Numbered from the stretch's first letter, positions 1-9,697 are shown. The stretch is 64,000 bases of DNA from Pseudomonas brassicacearum (GCF_003732265.1 NZ_MOBK01000008.1:1-64000); one strand, 5' to 3'. Notes: a model not told the origin generated them from the letters alone. Translations and numbers: made by a program.

Positions 1-85
1 AGCGGGCTTGCTCGCGAAGGCGGTGTGTCATTCAGCGATGATGTTGACTGTCACACCGCCTTCGCGAGCAAGCCCGCTCCCACAT
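1..85. repeat. REPIN (paired REP palindromes)
   Basis: Two REP units in inverted orientation. The left arm reads AGCGGGCTTGCTCGCGAAGG and the right arm ends with its reverse complement plus CCCACAT. About 25 bases lie between the arms. The left unit is cut by the window edge (its GTGGG head is missing). This is the commonest palindrome in the window and typical of Pseudomonas intergenic REPINs. Confidence 0.9.
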
Positions 86-120
86 TTGATCAGTTTCATG
101 GACTGAAAATGGGAGACAAA

Positions 121-151
121 AAAAGGCCTCGCACATGCGAGGCCTTTTATT
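121..151. terminator. Rho-independent terminator (bidirectional)
   Basis: A hairpin GGCCTCGCA-CA-TGCGAGGCC at 125-144 is flanked by an A-run on the left and a T-run on the right, so it can work in both directions. It lies just downstream of the minus-strand 75-aa gene and probably ends the methyltransferase-inaA operon. Confidence 0.85.
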
Positions 152-166
152 TTGGCTTCAATCTGG

Positions 167-394
167 TCAACTTTGCGGCCTCATTCCCTGGGCAAGCCCG
201 AACATGAGCAACAACAAATCATGGTCGGGTTGCGCAGCTACGGAGGCTTTGATTGCCCGTGGTAATGGACAGTGAGCATCGCTGCTCACTGAACTGAGGA
301 CCTGCGTGCGTGGCTGCTCCCAGGCAGCCACCGCCAATGAAGCAACTGCCAAGGCTCCTGCTAAAAACAAACCTCGAGCAATTTCTAGTTTCAT
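167..394 (-). CDS. Small secreted hypothetical protein
   Basis: A 75-aa protein with a clear N-terminal signal segment (MKLEIARGLFLAGALAVASLAVAAW) and a short mature part of about 50 residues with a single Cys and no motif I recognise. Its ATG lies two bases after the inaA stop and is preceded by AAAGG about ten bases upstream, so it is probably the third gene of the methyltransferase-inaA operon and may share ColR control (inference). Export to the periplasm is likely. The function is unknown. Confidence 0.6.
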   Translation of the reverse strand: MKLEIARGLFLAGALAVASLAVAAWEQPRTQVLSSVSSDAHCPLPRAIKASVAAQPDHDLLLLMFGLAQGMRPQS

Positions 395-396
395 CG

Positions 397-1110
397 CTAT
401 AAACCTTTGATAGCGCTGCCAAACGCCGTCTCATAAAAGTAGACGAGTTTTTTCCAGTCCGCATCGCTGAATGACGAATGGCGACGCAGTTGCTTCATGT
501 CATGAGCGGCCGCTTGGGATGCAGTCATACGCTGTCGGCACTTCTCCAGGTCGATCAAGGCGATTTCGACCTTGGCCGATTCGCCTTCGCCCGTCACCCG
601 CAGGAACACGTGCTTGATGTAGATGCAGCTGTGCTGCCAGCGGCCCTTGTGCATGCGGGCGAGGTTCTCGGCCAGATCCTTCAACACGCGATCATTCACC
701 GCCTCGCCATGGCGCTCACGACCACCACCGGCGTACCAGTGTTCGATTTCCTCGAAGCCATCCAGCGACTTGGTCACCAGCAATGCGCGCCATTTGTGCA
801 CAGGGTCGCGCTGTGCGCCGCAGAAAACGATTTCAGGTACACGCACGCCAAGCTTGCGCAGGCCGATCAGCGCATCTTGCTCGCGCAATACGGTCGGGCG
901 GCCAAACGGGTGCAACCAGCTGCGATAGATATGGCCGGTCTGACGCTTGGCATAGAGCAGTTGTCCATCGCTGCCCATGACACGCTGCACGCCACTTTCC
1001 CCGCCACGGCGAACGTTGGGTTCTTCTACCCATTCACCGCGCTGATTCCAGAAATAGTCGAAGCGGTCCGTTGGAGCGACGTCCGTTTCTGCTGCACTTT
1101 GCACTGCCAT
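397..1110 (-). CDS. inaA: InaA-type lipopolysaccharide kinase family protein
   Basis: A 237-aa protein of the InaA/WaaP (LPS core heptose kinase-like) family. It shows the features of a small eukaryotic-like kinase: an N-terminal glycine-containing region, LARMHKGRWQHSCIYIKHVFL in the catalytic-loop area, and ALIDLEKCR around residues 185-195, where the aspartate would be the metal ligand. It starts four bases after the methyltransferase stop, so the two genes are one transcription unit. In P. putida the orf222-inaA operon next to colRS is described as ColR-regulated (recalled literature), and the same gene pair lies beside colRS here. The substrate is not known from sequence; a role in envelope or LPS maintenance is inferred. 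Confidence 0.85.
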   Translation of the reverse strand: MAVQSAAETDVAPTDRFDYFWNQRGEWVEEPNVRRGGESGVQRVMGSDGQLLYAKRQTGHIYRSWLHPFGRPTVLREQDALIGLRKLGVRVPEIVFCGAQRDPVHKWRALLVTKSLDGFEEIEHWYAGGGRERHGEAVNDRVLKDLAENLARMHKGRWQHSCIYIKHVFLRVTGEGESAKVEIALIDLEKCRQRMTASQAAAHDMKQLRRHSSFSDADWKKLVYFYETAFGSAIKGL

Positions 1111-1114
1111 CCTG

Positions 1115-1783
1115 TTACCTCTTGCGTAATACGTAAACGCGCCACATGGCGTAGAGCGGTATGAAGTCCAGTTTTTCCTGGATGCGGAAACCCGCTTGCT
1201 CGAATTCTTTTTCTACCGTTGCAGCCGGTAACACAAAGCGGTTTTGGTAACCTTCCTGCCCACGCCGTGCTTCTGAACGCTTGCGTTTCCAGGCCTTGAA
1301 GTTGCCGTCCACCCACAACGAAAGGATCACGCTGTCACGGGTGACACGCTCGAATTCGCGCAGAATTGCCAGTCGATGCTCGGCTTCACCGATGTGGTGC
1401 AGCAAACGCATGCAGAAAATGCTGTCGACGGCGTTATCCGGCAAGGCGATGTCGAAGGCAGAAGTGTGCAAGGGTTGTACCCGTTTTACCACGTCAGCGG
1501 GTTGCGCCTGGCAAGCAATCTTGACCATCGATTCAGAGTTGTCGGCGCCGATGATTGCACGATTGGCTTTTTCCGCCAGCATTGGCCAGAAACGCCCTGC
1601 ACCGCATGGCAGATCGAGTACCAATCCAGGGTCACCGGCCAGCGTCAGCGCCTTGCGCCCCAGCTGCACGTCGCGCCAGTGGGACAGTTTGCGGCCTAGG
1701 CCATCCTGATGCTTTTGCAGGTAGCGTTTAGCATGTTGATCGTCGTATTTTTCGGAAAAATCGAGTTTGATCGGGCCGTCCAT
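1115..1783 (-). CDS. Class I SAM-dependent methyltransferase (Orf222-type)
   Basis: A 222-aa protein with a Rossmann-fold methyltransferase core. Motif I, LVLDLPCGAGRFWPML, sits around residues 54-69. An acidic residue follows in IIGADNSESM, and post-motif residues include FCMRLLHHIGE. Its length equals that of the P. putida protein called Orf222, encoded upstream of inaA and under ColR control (recalled). It is the first gene of a minus-strand operon with inaA. The 160-bp upstream gap contains a degenerate ColR box. The substrate is unknown; by context it may be an envelope component or a small lipid precursor. Confidence 0.8.
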   Translation of the reverse strand: MDGPIKLDFSEKYDDQHAKRYLQKHQDGLGRKLSHWRDVQLGRKALTLAGDPGLVLDLPCGAGRFWPMLAEKANRAIIGADNSESMVKIACQAQPADVVKRVQPLHTSAFDIALPDNAVDSIFCMRLLHHIGEAEHRLAILREFERVTRDSVILSLWVDGNFKAWKRKRSEARRGQEGYQNRFVLPAATVEKEFEQAGFRIQEKLDFIPLYAMWRVYVLRKR

Positions 1784-1852
1784 CGTCAGGTCTCCTGAAA
1801 TGCTGATGTCACCAACCTTAGGTAGTTTAGTGTCAGAGTCAGGTCATGCATT

Positions 1853-1869
1853 TGTGAAAATTTCGTTGA
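1853..1869 (-). promoter_or_regulatory. Degenerate ColR-box-like sequence upstream of the methyltransferase-inaA operon
   Basis: Read on the minus strand the site is TCAACGAAATTTTCACA. Against the ColR consensus I recall (YYNASNNYTTTTTCACT) it matches 14 of 17 positions. It lies about 70 bases upstream of the methyltransferase start, where an activator site would be expected. It is weaker than the exact site at 4017-4033, so this is a moderate-confidence call. Confidence 0.45.
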
Positions 1870-1944
1870 GGGAAACCTCGAACTATTTCAAGGTTTTACA
1901 GGATAACAACGATAGCTCAGGGCCATCGAACTGCAACCGTTCCC

Positions 1945-3228
1945 TCATCCAGCATCCGATGCATTTAACTCGACCTGAAAACGACAGCCATTGGGCTCCA
2001 TGGTCGTCAGGCTGACGGTCCAGCCCTGGTTCTCACAAATCCGCTGCACCAGCGACAGCCCCAGGCCAAGGCCCTCGCCGCGTTTTTCAGAACCCCGCAC
2101 GAAAGGTTCGAACATCGCCTCGCGTTTTTCTTCGGGAATGCCCACACCACTGTCCTCGACCATAAACCCCGTGGCGGTGAGGGTCAGGCGGATGAAACCG
2201 CGTTCGGTGTAGTGCAACGCATTACGTAGCAGGTTGCCCATCACCGCATGCAGAAGTGTTGCGTTGTAACTGGCGGTTGGAGGAGGACCCGGTTCGAATG
2301 TCAGCTTCAGTCCCTTGGTTTCGATGGGCTCTCGCCATAGCGTGAGCAACCCGTCGGCAACCTGTTTCAGGTTCTGCTGCGGCGACATGCTGGCGTCTTC
2401 ACGTTGTGCGCGGGCCAGCATCAGGAAGGTTTGTACCAACTCACGCATTTCTTCGCAGGCCCGGGCAATGCGTTCGACCTGGGCGCGGCCGCGCTGATCG
2501 ATTCCGGGGTTTTCCAGCAGCAACTCACAAGAACTCGCCAATACCATCAAGGGTGTACGCAGTTCGTGGCTGACATCGCTGGTAAACAAGCGCTCACGGG
2601 TCAATGCCTGGCGCAAGCGGCCAAGGGTGGCGTCGAAGGCAACAGCCAGCTCGCCCACTTCGTCAGCGGCATAATCCGGCGCCAGGGGCGGCGCCAGCCC
2701 CAACAGTTGATCGCGATGACGCACCTGGCGAGCCAGCCGCACCACCGGCGCCATGACTTTACGCGCCAGGACCCAGCCGAGAAAAACCGCCAGCGCCAGG
2801 CTCAGGACGAAGCCGACCAGCACCACGGCGAACAGCACCCGCTCACGCTCTTCGAAATCGCTCTGATCCTGAAGCAGCACGTAGCGCCGGCCGTCGACGA
2901 TTTCGACCATGGCGTGATACGACAGCTGATCGCGGAAAACCTCATGAAAACCCGAGTCGAGGTTGCGCAGGTCCTTGGGCAATTCAAAATCCCCTGCCCC
3001 GCCGCTGAAGTAGAACAGTTGGTCCGGCTCGGGGCGGTGGCTCCAGTCGGACATGCTGTCCATCAGCAACAAACGCTGCAGATCGCCGCCCAGCCCGGAC
3101 GAAATCAGCTTTTCTTCCACCACGTGCACGGTCGCCACAATGCCCATGGCAAAGGCACCGGCCACCAATGCGCTCATCAGCGCAAAGGCGATGATGATCC
3201 GTTGAGCAAGGCTCTGCTTAAACTCCAT
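1945..3228 (-). CDS. colS: Sensor histidine kinase ColS
   Basis: A 427-aa inner-membrane kinase from the ATG at 3228, which overlaps the colR stop by 11 bases. An in-frame codon at 3258 would extend it but lies inside colR, and the 3228 start gives residue numbering that agrees with published ColS. Order: TM1 about 10-34, periplasmic loop about 35-131, TM2 about 132-155, HAMP, DHp with SDVSHELRTP (His221), and a HATPase domain with DSGVGI and GLGLGLSLV boxes. The periplasmic loop has His35, Glu38, His95, Glu96 and an ExxE at Glu126/Glu129, the residues reported as the metal-sensing set in P. putida ColS. It is expected to sense excess zinc or other metals and phosphorylate ColR. Confidence 0.93.
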   Translation of the reverse strand: MEFKQSLAQRIIIAFALMSALVAGAFAMGIVATVHVVEEKLISSGLGGDLQRLLLMDSMSDWSHRPEPDQLFYFSGGAGDFELPKDLRNLDSGFHEVFRDQLSYHAMVEIVDGRRYVLLQDQSDFEERERVLFAVVLVGFVLSLALAVFLGWVLARKVMAPVVRLARQVRHRDQLLGLAPPLAPDYAADEVGELAVAFDATLGRLRQALTRERLFTSDVSHELRTPLMVLASSCELLLENPGIDQRGRAQVERIARACEEMRELVQTFLMLARAQREDASMSPQQNLKQVADGLLTLWREPIETKGLKLTFEPGPPPTASYNATLLHAVMGNLLRNALHYTERGFIRLTLTATGFMVEDSGVGIPEEKREAMFEPFVRGSEKRGEGLGLGLSLVQRICENQGWTVSLTTMEPNGCRFQVELNASDAG

Positions 3229-3901
3229 CACGGCCCTCGGCCAGGCGATAACCCACACCGTGAACGGTTTGCAGCAATGGCTTGGCGAACGGCTTGTCGA
3301 TCACTTGACGCAGTTGATGGACGTGGCTGCGCAGGCTGTCACTGTCCGGGCAGTCATCGCCCCACAGCGCTTCTTCGAGAATTTCCCGGCGCAGCACGTG
3401 CGGGCTTTTCTGCATCAGCACGGCCAGCAACTTCAGGCCCACCGGGTTGAGTTTCAGCAGTCGCCCTTCGCGGGTCACTTCAAGGGTGTCGAGGTCATAG
3501 GCCAGATCGCCGACCTGCAACGTGCGACGACCGCCACCTTGGCTGCGACGCATCACCGCCTCGATCCGTGCGGCCAGTTCAGACAGGGCAAACGGTTTGA
3601 TCAGGTAGTCGTCGGCACCGGACTTGAAGCCCTGCAGCCGGTCGTCGAGTTGATCGCGGGCGGTGAGCATGATCACCGGTGTGTCGCGGCGGGCGTCTTC
3701 GCGCAGGCGTTTGCACAGGGTATAGCCGTCGATGCCGGGAAGCATGATGTCGAGCACGATCAAGTCGTAATGCTCGGTGGCCGCCAGGTGCAGGCCGGAC
3801 AGACCGTCTTGTGCGCAATCCACGGTGTAGCCTTTGAGGCCCAGGTAATCAGCCAGATTGGCGAGGATATCGCGGTTGTCTTCAACCAATAGAATTCGCA
3901 T
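3218..3901 (-). CDS. colR: Response regulator ColR (OmpR family)
   Basis: A 227-aa two-domain regulator. The receiver domain has the acidic pair EDN at residues 7-9, phospho-acceptor Asp51 (LIVLDIMLPG), and a conserved Lys in YLIKPF. The C-terminal winged helix ends with VHGVGYRL. The ATG at 3901 was chosen over an upstream in-frame codon at 3919 because GGAGGAG lies about six bases before it. It is transcribed away from the sulfatase-fold gene and is translationally coupled to colS by an 11-base overlap. ColR controls membrane and LPS-modifying genes in pseudomonads; the genes on both sides here fit that regulon. Confidence 0.94.
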   Translation of the reverse strand: MRILLVEDNRDILANLADYLGLKGYTVDCAQDGLSGLHLAATEHYDLIVLDIMLPGIDGYTLCKRLREDARRDTPVIMLTARDQLDDRLQGFKSGADDYLIKPFALSELAARIEAVMRRSQGGGRRTLQVGDLAYDLDTLEVTREGRLLKLNPVGLKLLAVLMQKSPHVLRREILEEALWGDDCPDSDSLRSHVHQLRQVIDKPFAKPLLQTVHGVGYRLAEGRDGV

Positions 3902-4016
3902 GGGCACTCCTCCGTACACAGTAACGGCCGTCTTGGCCCGCGCAGCTTAAGGCCAAGCGTGGCTGAGGACTAGGGTTTCGCTGCGCAGAATCAATTTGCG
4001 CCACCAAATGGTAGGG

Positions 4017-4033
4017 TTGACACCTTTTTCACT
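4017..4033 (+). promoter_or_regulatory. ColR-binding box (exact consensus match)
   Basis: TTGACACCTTTTTCACT fits the recalled ColR consensus YYNASNNYTTTTTCACT at all 17 positions. It lies 71 bases before the sulfatase-fold gene and about 116 bases before the divergent colR start, so it may serve the sulfatase gene and possibly colR itself. Confidence 0.75.
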
Positions 4034-4104
4034 GTCGGTTCACACCCTGACGACAGCATTCAAGTGAAAATGCCGCGCAATTGATAATAAGGAATGTACA
4101 CACA

Positions 4105-6054
4105 ATGGACTTCTTCAAGACGGCGCCAATGCGCTTTCTCCTGCTGGTCACCGGCGCCTGGCTGGCGATTTTCTTCCTGACCCGAACGGTTCTGCTCCTC
4201 ACTCACCTGGACGAGGCCGGCAGCGGTTTCCTGTCCGTGTTCGGCATCGGCTTGCTGTATGACCTGGGCTTTATTGCCTATGCGGCATTGCCCATGGGCC
4301 TCTACTTGTTGCTTTGCCCGCCGGCTGTGTGGCGTCGCCGCGGTCATCGCTGGTTGCTTCAGGGCCTGCTGACGGTCAGCCTGTTCGCCATGTTGTTCAC
4401 CGCCGTGGCGGAATGGCTGTTCTGGGATGAATTTGGCGTGCGCTTCAATTTCATCGCCGTCGACTACCTGGTGTATTCCGATGAAGTACTGAACAACCTG
4501 CTCGAGTCCTATCCGATCGGCAAACTGCTGAGCCTGCTCGCGGTCCTGGCGCTGGTCTTGAGCGTCGTATTACGCAACCCCTTCAATGCCGCGATGAACG
4601 CCCCTTTGCCGCCATTGCGCGGGCGTCTGCTGAATGCGTTGGGCTTGTTGATCGTCGCCGGCTTGAGCCTGCAACTGCTCAGCCAGGATTCACCTCGCGC
4701 CCAGGGCGGTAACGCCTACCAGAACGAGCTGGCGAGCAATGGCCCGTACCAGTTTTTCGCCGCGTTTCGTAACAACGAACTGGATTACCCGCAGTTCTAC
4801 AGCACCCTGCCGGCCGACGTTGTCGCGCAGCAGATTCGGGCCGAGCTTAGCGAACCGAATGCACGTTTTGTCGGCAACGACCCGCAAGACATCCGCCGGG
4901 ACATCGATAACCCCGGCACCCTGCGCAAACCCAACATCGTGCTGGTGACCATCGAAAGCTTCAGTGCCAAGTACATGGGCAGCAATGGCGACCAGCGCAA
5001 CCTGACGCCCAACCTTGATGCCCTGCGCCAACAGAGCCTGTATTTCAACAACTTCTACGCCACCGGCACCCGTACCGATCGCGGTTTGGAAGCCATCACG
5101 CTGGCCATTCCGCCAACGCCGGGGCGTTCAATCGTCAAGCGCGTGGGCCGTGAGAGTGGTTTTGCCAGCCTCGGCCAGCAGCTCAAGGCCGTGGGTTACG
5201 ACAGCGTGTTCGTTTACGGTGGCCGCGGTTACTTCGACAACATGAACGCGTTCTTCAGCGGCAACGGTTACCGCGTGGTCGACCAGAGCAGCGTCGATGA
5301 AGCCGAGATTCACTTCAAGAATGCCTGGGGCATGGCTGACGAAGACCTGTACACGCAGACGCTGAAACTGGCGGACGCCGATTATGCGAAGCAACAGCCG
5401 TTCCTGCTGCAACTGATGACCACGTCCAACCATCGCCCTTATACCTACCCGGACAACCGGATCGACATCAAATCCGGCAATGGCCGTGACGGCGCAGTGA
5501 AATATACCGACTATGCCATTGGTCAGTTCCTCGATCAGGCGCGCAAAAAGCCGTGGTTTGACAATACAATCTTCGTCTTCGTCGCCGACCACACCGCGGG
5601 CAGCGCCGGTAAGGAAGATTTGCCGATCAGCAACTATCAGATTCCGCTGTTCATTTATGCACCGACGTTGATCCCGGCCCGTGAGACCGCACAACTGGCC
5701 AGCCAGATCGACCTCGCGCCCACCTTGCTGGGCTTGCTGAATCTGGATTACGAATCGACATTCTTTGGTCGCAACCTGTTGCAGGACAATCCGCTGCCGC
5801 CGCGAGTGGTGGTTGGCAATTATCAACACCTGGGCTTGTTTGACGGCAAGGATCTGGCGATCCTTAGCCCGCGCCAAGGGTTGCGCCGGCATGATGAAGC
5901 GCTGACAGAAAGTCGCGAGTCCCGTGCCACCGCCAATGATCCATTGATCACCCGGGCGATTACTTATTACCAAACGGCCAGTTATGGCTTCAAGCAACAG
6001 CTGCTTGGCTGGAAGGCGCCCAAGGAGGGTGCCGGCCAAGTCAGCGAACGTTAA
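4105..6054 (+). CDS. LTA synthase family membrane sulfatase-fold transferase
   Basis: A 649-aa inner-membrane protein with about five N-terminal TM helices (residues ~8-205), then a large periplasmic alkaline phosphatase/sulfatase domain. Family landmarks are NIVLVTIESFSAKYMG near 277 (first metal site), a candidate nucleophile Thr at about 324 in ATGTRTDRGLEA, SNHRPY, and VADHTAG near the C-terminus (metal ligands Asp-His). The ATG at 4105 has AAGGA upstream; a TTG at 4081 is less likely. Members transfer phosphoglycerol or phosphoethanolamine to envelope glycans or lipids. The donor and acceptor here are unknown. The exact ColR box upstream suggests it belongs to the ColR envelope-repair response. 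A strong terminator separates it from the PAP2 gene. Confidence 0.85.
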   Translation: MDFFKTAPMRFLLLVTGAWLAIFFLTRTVLLLTHLDEAGSGFLSVFGIGLLYDLGFIAYAALPMGLYLLLCPPAVWRRRGHRWLLQGLLTVSLFAMLFTAVAEWLFWDEFGVRFNFIAVDYLVYSDEVLNNLLESYPIGKLLSLLAVLALVLSVVLRNPFNAAMNAPLPPLRGRLLNALGLLIVAGLSLQLLSQDSPRAQGGNAYQNELASNGPYQFFAAFRNNELDYPQFYSTLPADVVAQQIRAELSEPNARFVGNDPQDIRRDIDNPGTLRKPNIVLVTIESFSAKYMGSNGDQRNLTPNLDALRQQSLYFNNFYATGTRTDRGLEAITLAIPPTPGRSIVKRVGRESGFASLGQQLKAVGYDSVFVYGGRGYFDNMNAFFSGNGYRVVDQSSVDEAEIHFKNAWGMADEDLYTQTLKLADADYAKQQPFLLQLMTTSNHRPYTYPDNRIDIKSGNGRDGAVKYTDYAIGQFLDQARKKPWFDNTIFVFVADHTAGSAGKEDLPISNYQIPLFIYAPTLIPARETAQLASQIDLAPTLLGLLNLDYESTFFGRNLLQDNPLPPRVVVGNYQHLGLFDGKDLAILSPRQGLRRHDEALTESRESRATANDPLITRAITYYQTASYGFKQQLLGWKAPKEGAGQVSER

Positions 6055-6060
6055 CCGAAT

Positions 6061-6090
6061 AGCCCCGGGCTGATGCCCCGGGGGTTTTTC
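6061..6090 (+). terminator. Rho-independent terminator
   Basis: GC-rich hairpin CCCCGGG-ctgatgc-CCCGGGG followed by GTTTTTC, starting seven bases after the sulfatase-fold stop. It lies only about 20 bases before the PAP2 start and should limit read-through between the two genes. Confidence 0.85.
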
Positions 6091-6108
6091 CTTTGTTCAG
6101 GATCCACC

Positions 6109-6852
6109 ATGTCATCAACCGTTGTCCGTCCCGTCTCGCGCCCGCTCAATCTCTGGGTGTGCGTGGGCGTCCCCGCCGTCGCGGCAATCATTTTGGTGCT
6201 GCTCGAACTGACGTCCCTTGACATGGACCTTGCCAAGCTGTTCTACGATCCAGTGGCAGGGGATTTCATCGGACGCCACAGCTATTTCCTTGAAGACATC
6301 CTGCATGACCGCGCCAAGCAGGTAGTCATCGCCTTTTCCGTGTTTGCGATCATCGGCTTTATCGCCTCTTTCTTCGTGGACAAGCTCAAGCCGTTCAAGC
6401 GGGAACTGGGTTGCCTGGTGCTGTCGCTGGGTCTGGCAACTTCCTTTGTCACCCCCATGAAAGCAGTGACGGCGGTGCAATGCCCATGGAGCCTTGAGCA
6501 ATTTGGCGGCCACGAGACCTACAGCGAACTGCTGAGCCCTCGCCCGCACACGAATAAACCTGGCCGCTGCTGGCCTGGTGGTCATGCCGCCACCGGTTTC
6601 ACCCTGTTTGCCCTGTTCTTTGTGTTGCGTGACCGTCGTCCACGCATGGCGCGCGCGGCGTTTATCTTCGCCTTCGCCTTGGGCTCGGTGTTCTCGATTG
6701 GGCGGATGATGCAGGGGGCGCACTTCTTTTCGCACAACGTGTGGACCGCGATTTTCTGCTGGCTGATTTGCCTGGGGTCGTATTACTACGTGCTTTATCG
6801 ACCGGCTTCCAAGGTTGAATCGATGGCCAAAGCGAAAACAGTCAACGCCTGA
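6109..6852 (+). CDS. PAP2-superfamily membrane phosphatase
   Basis: A 247-aa multi-TM protein (about five to six helices) of the PAP2/lipid phosphatase superfamily. Motif 1 is a lysine-bearing stretch after SFVTPMK, motif 2 is WPGGHAATGF (classical PSGH), and motif 3 is GRMMQGAHFFSHNVW. In motif 3 the classical Ser-Arg is Gly-Arg and the final Asp position is His. The ATG at 6109 was chosen over an upstream in-frame codon at 6073, which lies inside the terminator. Likely substrates are lipid phosphates such as undecaprenyl pyrophosphate, phosphatidylglycerol phosphate or lipid A phosphate. Its position beside the colR locus favours an envelope role; the substrate is not determined. Confidence 0.85.
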   Translation: MSSTVVRPVSRPLNLWVCVGVPAVAAIILVLLELTSLDMDLAKLFYDPVAGDFIGRHSYFLEDILHDRAKQVVIAFSVFAIIGFIASFFVDKLKPFKRELGCLVLSLGLATSFVTPMKAVTAVQCPWSLEQFGGHETYSELLSPRPHTNKPGRCWPGGHAATGFTLFALFFVLRDRRPRMARAAFIFAFALGSVFSIGRMMQGAHFFSHNVWTAIFCWLICLGSYYYVLYRPASKVESMAKAKTVNA

Positions 6853-6868
6853 AACACAGATCAAAAAC

Positions 6869-6901
6869 TGTAGGAGTGAGCCTGCTCGCGATGGCGGTGA
6901 C
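6869..6901. repeat. Single REP unit
   Basis: TGTAGGAGTGAGCCTGCTCGCGATGGCGG is one REP unit without an inverted partner. It belongs to the GTAGGAGTGAGCCTGCTCGCGAT subtype also seen at 47651-47740. It lies between the PAP2 stop and the shared terminator. Confidence 0.75.
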
Positions 6902-6934
6902 GCGGTCTCCCGACTGGCCCGATATGAGGGCAAT

Positions 6935-6969
6935 AAAAAACCCCGCCTGCTTTCGCAGGCGGGGTTTTT
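6935..6969. terminator. Bidirectional rho-independent terminator
   Basis: Hairpin CCCCGCCTGC-tttc-GCAGGCGGGG flanked by AAAAAA and TTTTT. It sits between convergent PAP2 and groEL and can stop both. Confidence 0.95.
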
Positions 6970-6990
6970 CAATACAGGGGTAAGGCTGGC

Positions 6991-8631
<1,641 letters not shown>

Positions 8632-8680
8632 GATCGATATTCCTTAAATACTTTGTAGTAGCGGGAAAATGAGCGGGGTA

Positions 8681-8974
8681 TCAGCCTTCGATAACAGCGA
8701 GAATCTCGTTCTCAGCCATTACCAGCAGGTCTTCGCCGTCAACTTTCACGGTGTTGCTGCCGGAGTACGGGCCGAACACAACCTTGTCACCCACTTTAAC
8801 GGCCAGTGCACGCACTTCACCGTTGTCCAGCACGCGGCCGGTACCGACAGCGAGGATCTCGCCGCTGTTGGCTTTCTCGGCAGCCGAACCTGGCAGGACG
8901 ATACCGCCAGCGGTTTTCTTTTCTTCTTCGCTGCGACGGATGACGACGCGGTCATGCAGAGGACGAAGCTTCAT
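8681..8974 (-). CDS. groES: Co-chaperonin GroES (10 kDa)
   Basis: A 97-aa heptameric lid of the GroEL chamber. The N-terminus is MKLRPLHDRVVIRR. The mobile loop (EKKTAGGIVLPGSA) is around residues 17-30. The C-terminal half has VGDKVVFGPYSGSNTVKVDG. The start has AGGAGAG about six bases upstream. It is the first gene of groESL; a heat-shock-type promoter can be drawn at 9117-9145. Confidence 0.99.
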   Translation of the reverse strand: MKLRPLHDRVVIRRSEEEKKTAGGIVLPGSAAEKANSGEILAVGTGRVLDNGEVRALAVKVGDKVVFGPYSGSNTVKVDGEDLLVMAENEILAVIEG

Positions 8975-9116
8975 TGTCGATCTCTCCTAATTGTGGTTTT
9001 CATCGGCCGGTGTATTCCCGGCGGGTTTAACAAATCCGGCGGTGCCGGGTGCGGCTCGACAAGCGAGACGCGGAAGTCTGTCTGGCGTGATCGCCAGAAA
9101 CCTTGCGGTGACCGTT

Positions 9117-9145
9117 ACATAAGGGCGCATAAGCTTATTACAAGG
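9117..9145 (-). promoter_or_regulatory. Candidate heat-shock (sigma-32) promoter of groESL
   Basis: On the minus strand CTTGTAA is followed after 12 bases by CCCTTATGT, resembling the sigma-32 pattern CTTGAAA / CCCCATNT with two to three mismatches. It lies about 145 bases before groES. No CIRCE element was found. Transcript mapping would be needed to confirm it. Confidence 0.45.
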
Positions 9146-9220
9146 GCGGGGATCGAAATTTTTTACATCGATGACCCGAAACAGACACGGCACCCGAAGG
9201 TGCCGCGCAGGTGAAACGTT

Positions 9221-9697
9221 TTACTTGGTGTCGCGGTGTTCGAACTCGCCTTCGATCACGTTGGGCTCACGGCCCAGCGGTTCGCGTGGAGCAGGACCGC
9301 CACGTGGCTGCAGGTCATCGGCGAATGCGCGCTGACGGATAGCGGCCTCTTCGGCGCGCTGGCGCATTTTGTTGGCCAGCAGTCGACGGGAGATCGGCAG
9401 CAGCATGATCAGGCCCAGCACGTCAGAGACGAAGCCCGGCAGGATCAACAGACCGCCCGCCAGGGCCAGCATCAAGCCTTCGAGCATGGTCTGGGCCGGC
9501 AGCTCGCCGCGATTCAGGCTTTCACGGGCACGCAACGCAGTGGCCAGACCGGCGATGCGCAACACGAACACGCCGAGCATCGAGCCGAGAATGATCAGCA
9601 GCAGGGCCGGGAAAAACCCGATTGCCCCACTGACTTTGACGAATACGAAGAGCTCCAACACCGGGAACAGTACAAAGAGCAATAAAAAAGGGCGCAT
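9221..9697 (-). CDS. fxsA: FxsA family membrane protein
   Basis: A 158-aa inner-membrane protein with an FxsA-like hydrophobic N-terminal half (MRPFLLLFVLFPVLELFVFV), a second segment ALLLIILGSMLGVFVLRI, and a third MLALAGGLLILPGFVSDVLG. A charged cytoplasmic tail of about 50 residues rich in Arg, Glu and Pro follows. FxsA in E. coli reduces exclusion of phage T7 by the F plasmid when overproduced; its native role is unclear. The ATG at 9697 has GAGGA about eight bases upstream and was preferred to one at 9712. The fxsA-groESL neighbourhood is conserved in gamma-proteobacteria. Confidence 0.9.
   Translation of the reverse strand: MRPFLLLFVLFPVLELFVFVKVSGAIGFFPALLLIILGSMLGVFVLRIAGLATALRARESLNRGELPAQTMLEGLMLALAGGLLILPGFVSDVLGLIMLLPISRRLLANKMRQRAEEAAIRQRAFADDLQPRGGPAPREPLGREPNVIEGEFEHRDTK

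Noticed and set aside
25..207. 60-codon frame starting in the REPIN
   Set aside because: It is made of palindrome and terminator sequence, with no family resemblance.
8669..9214. 181-codon plus-strand frame over groES and its promoter
   Set aside because: Overlaps groES completely on the other strand.
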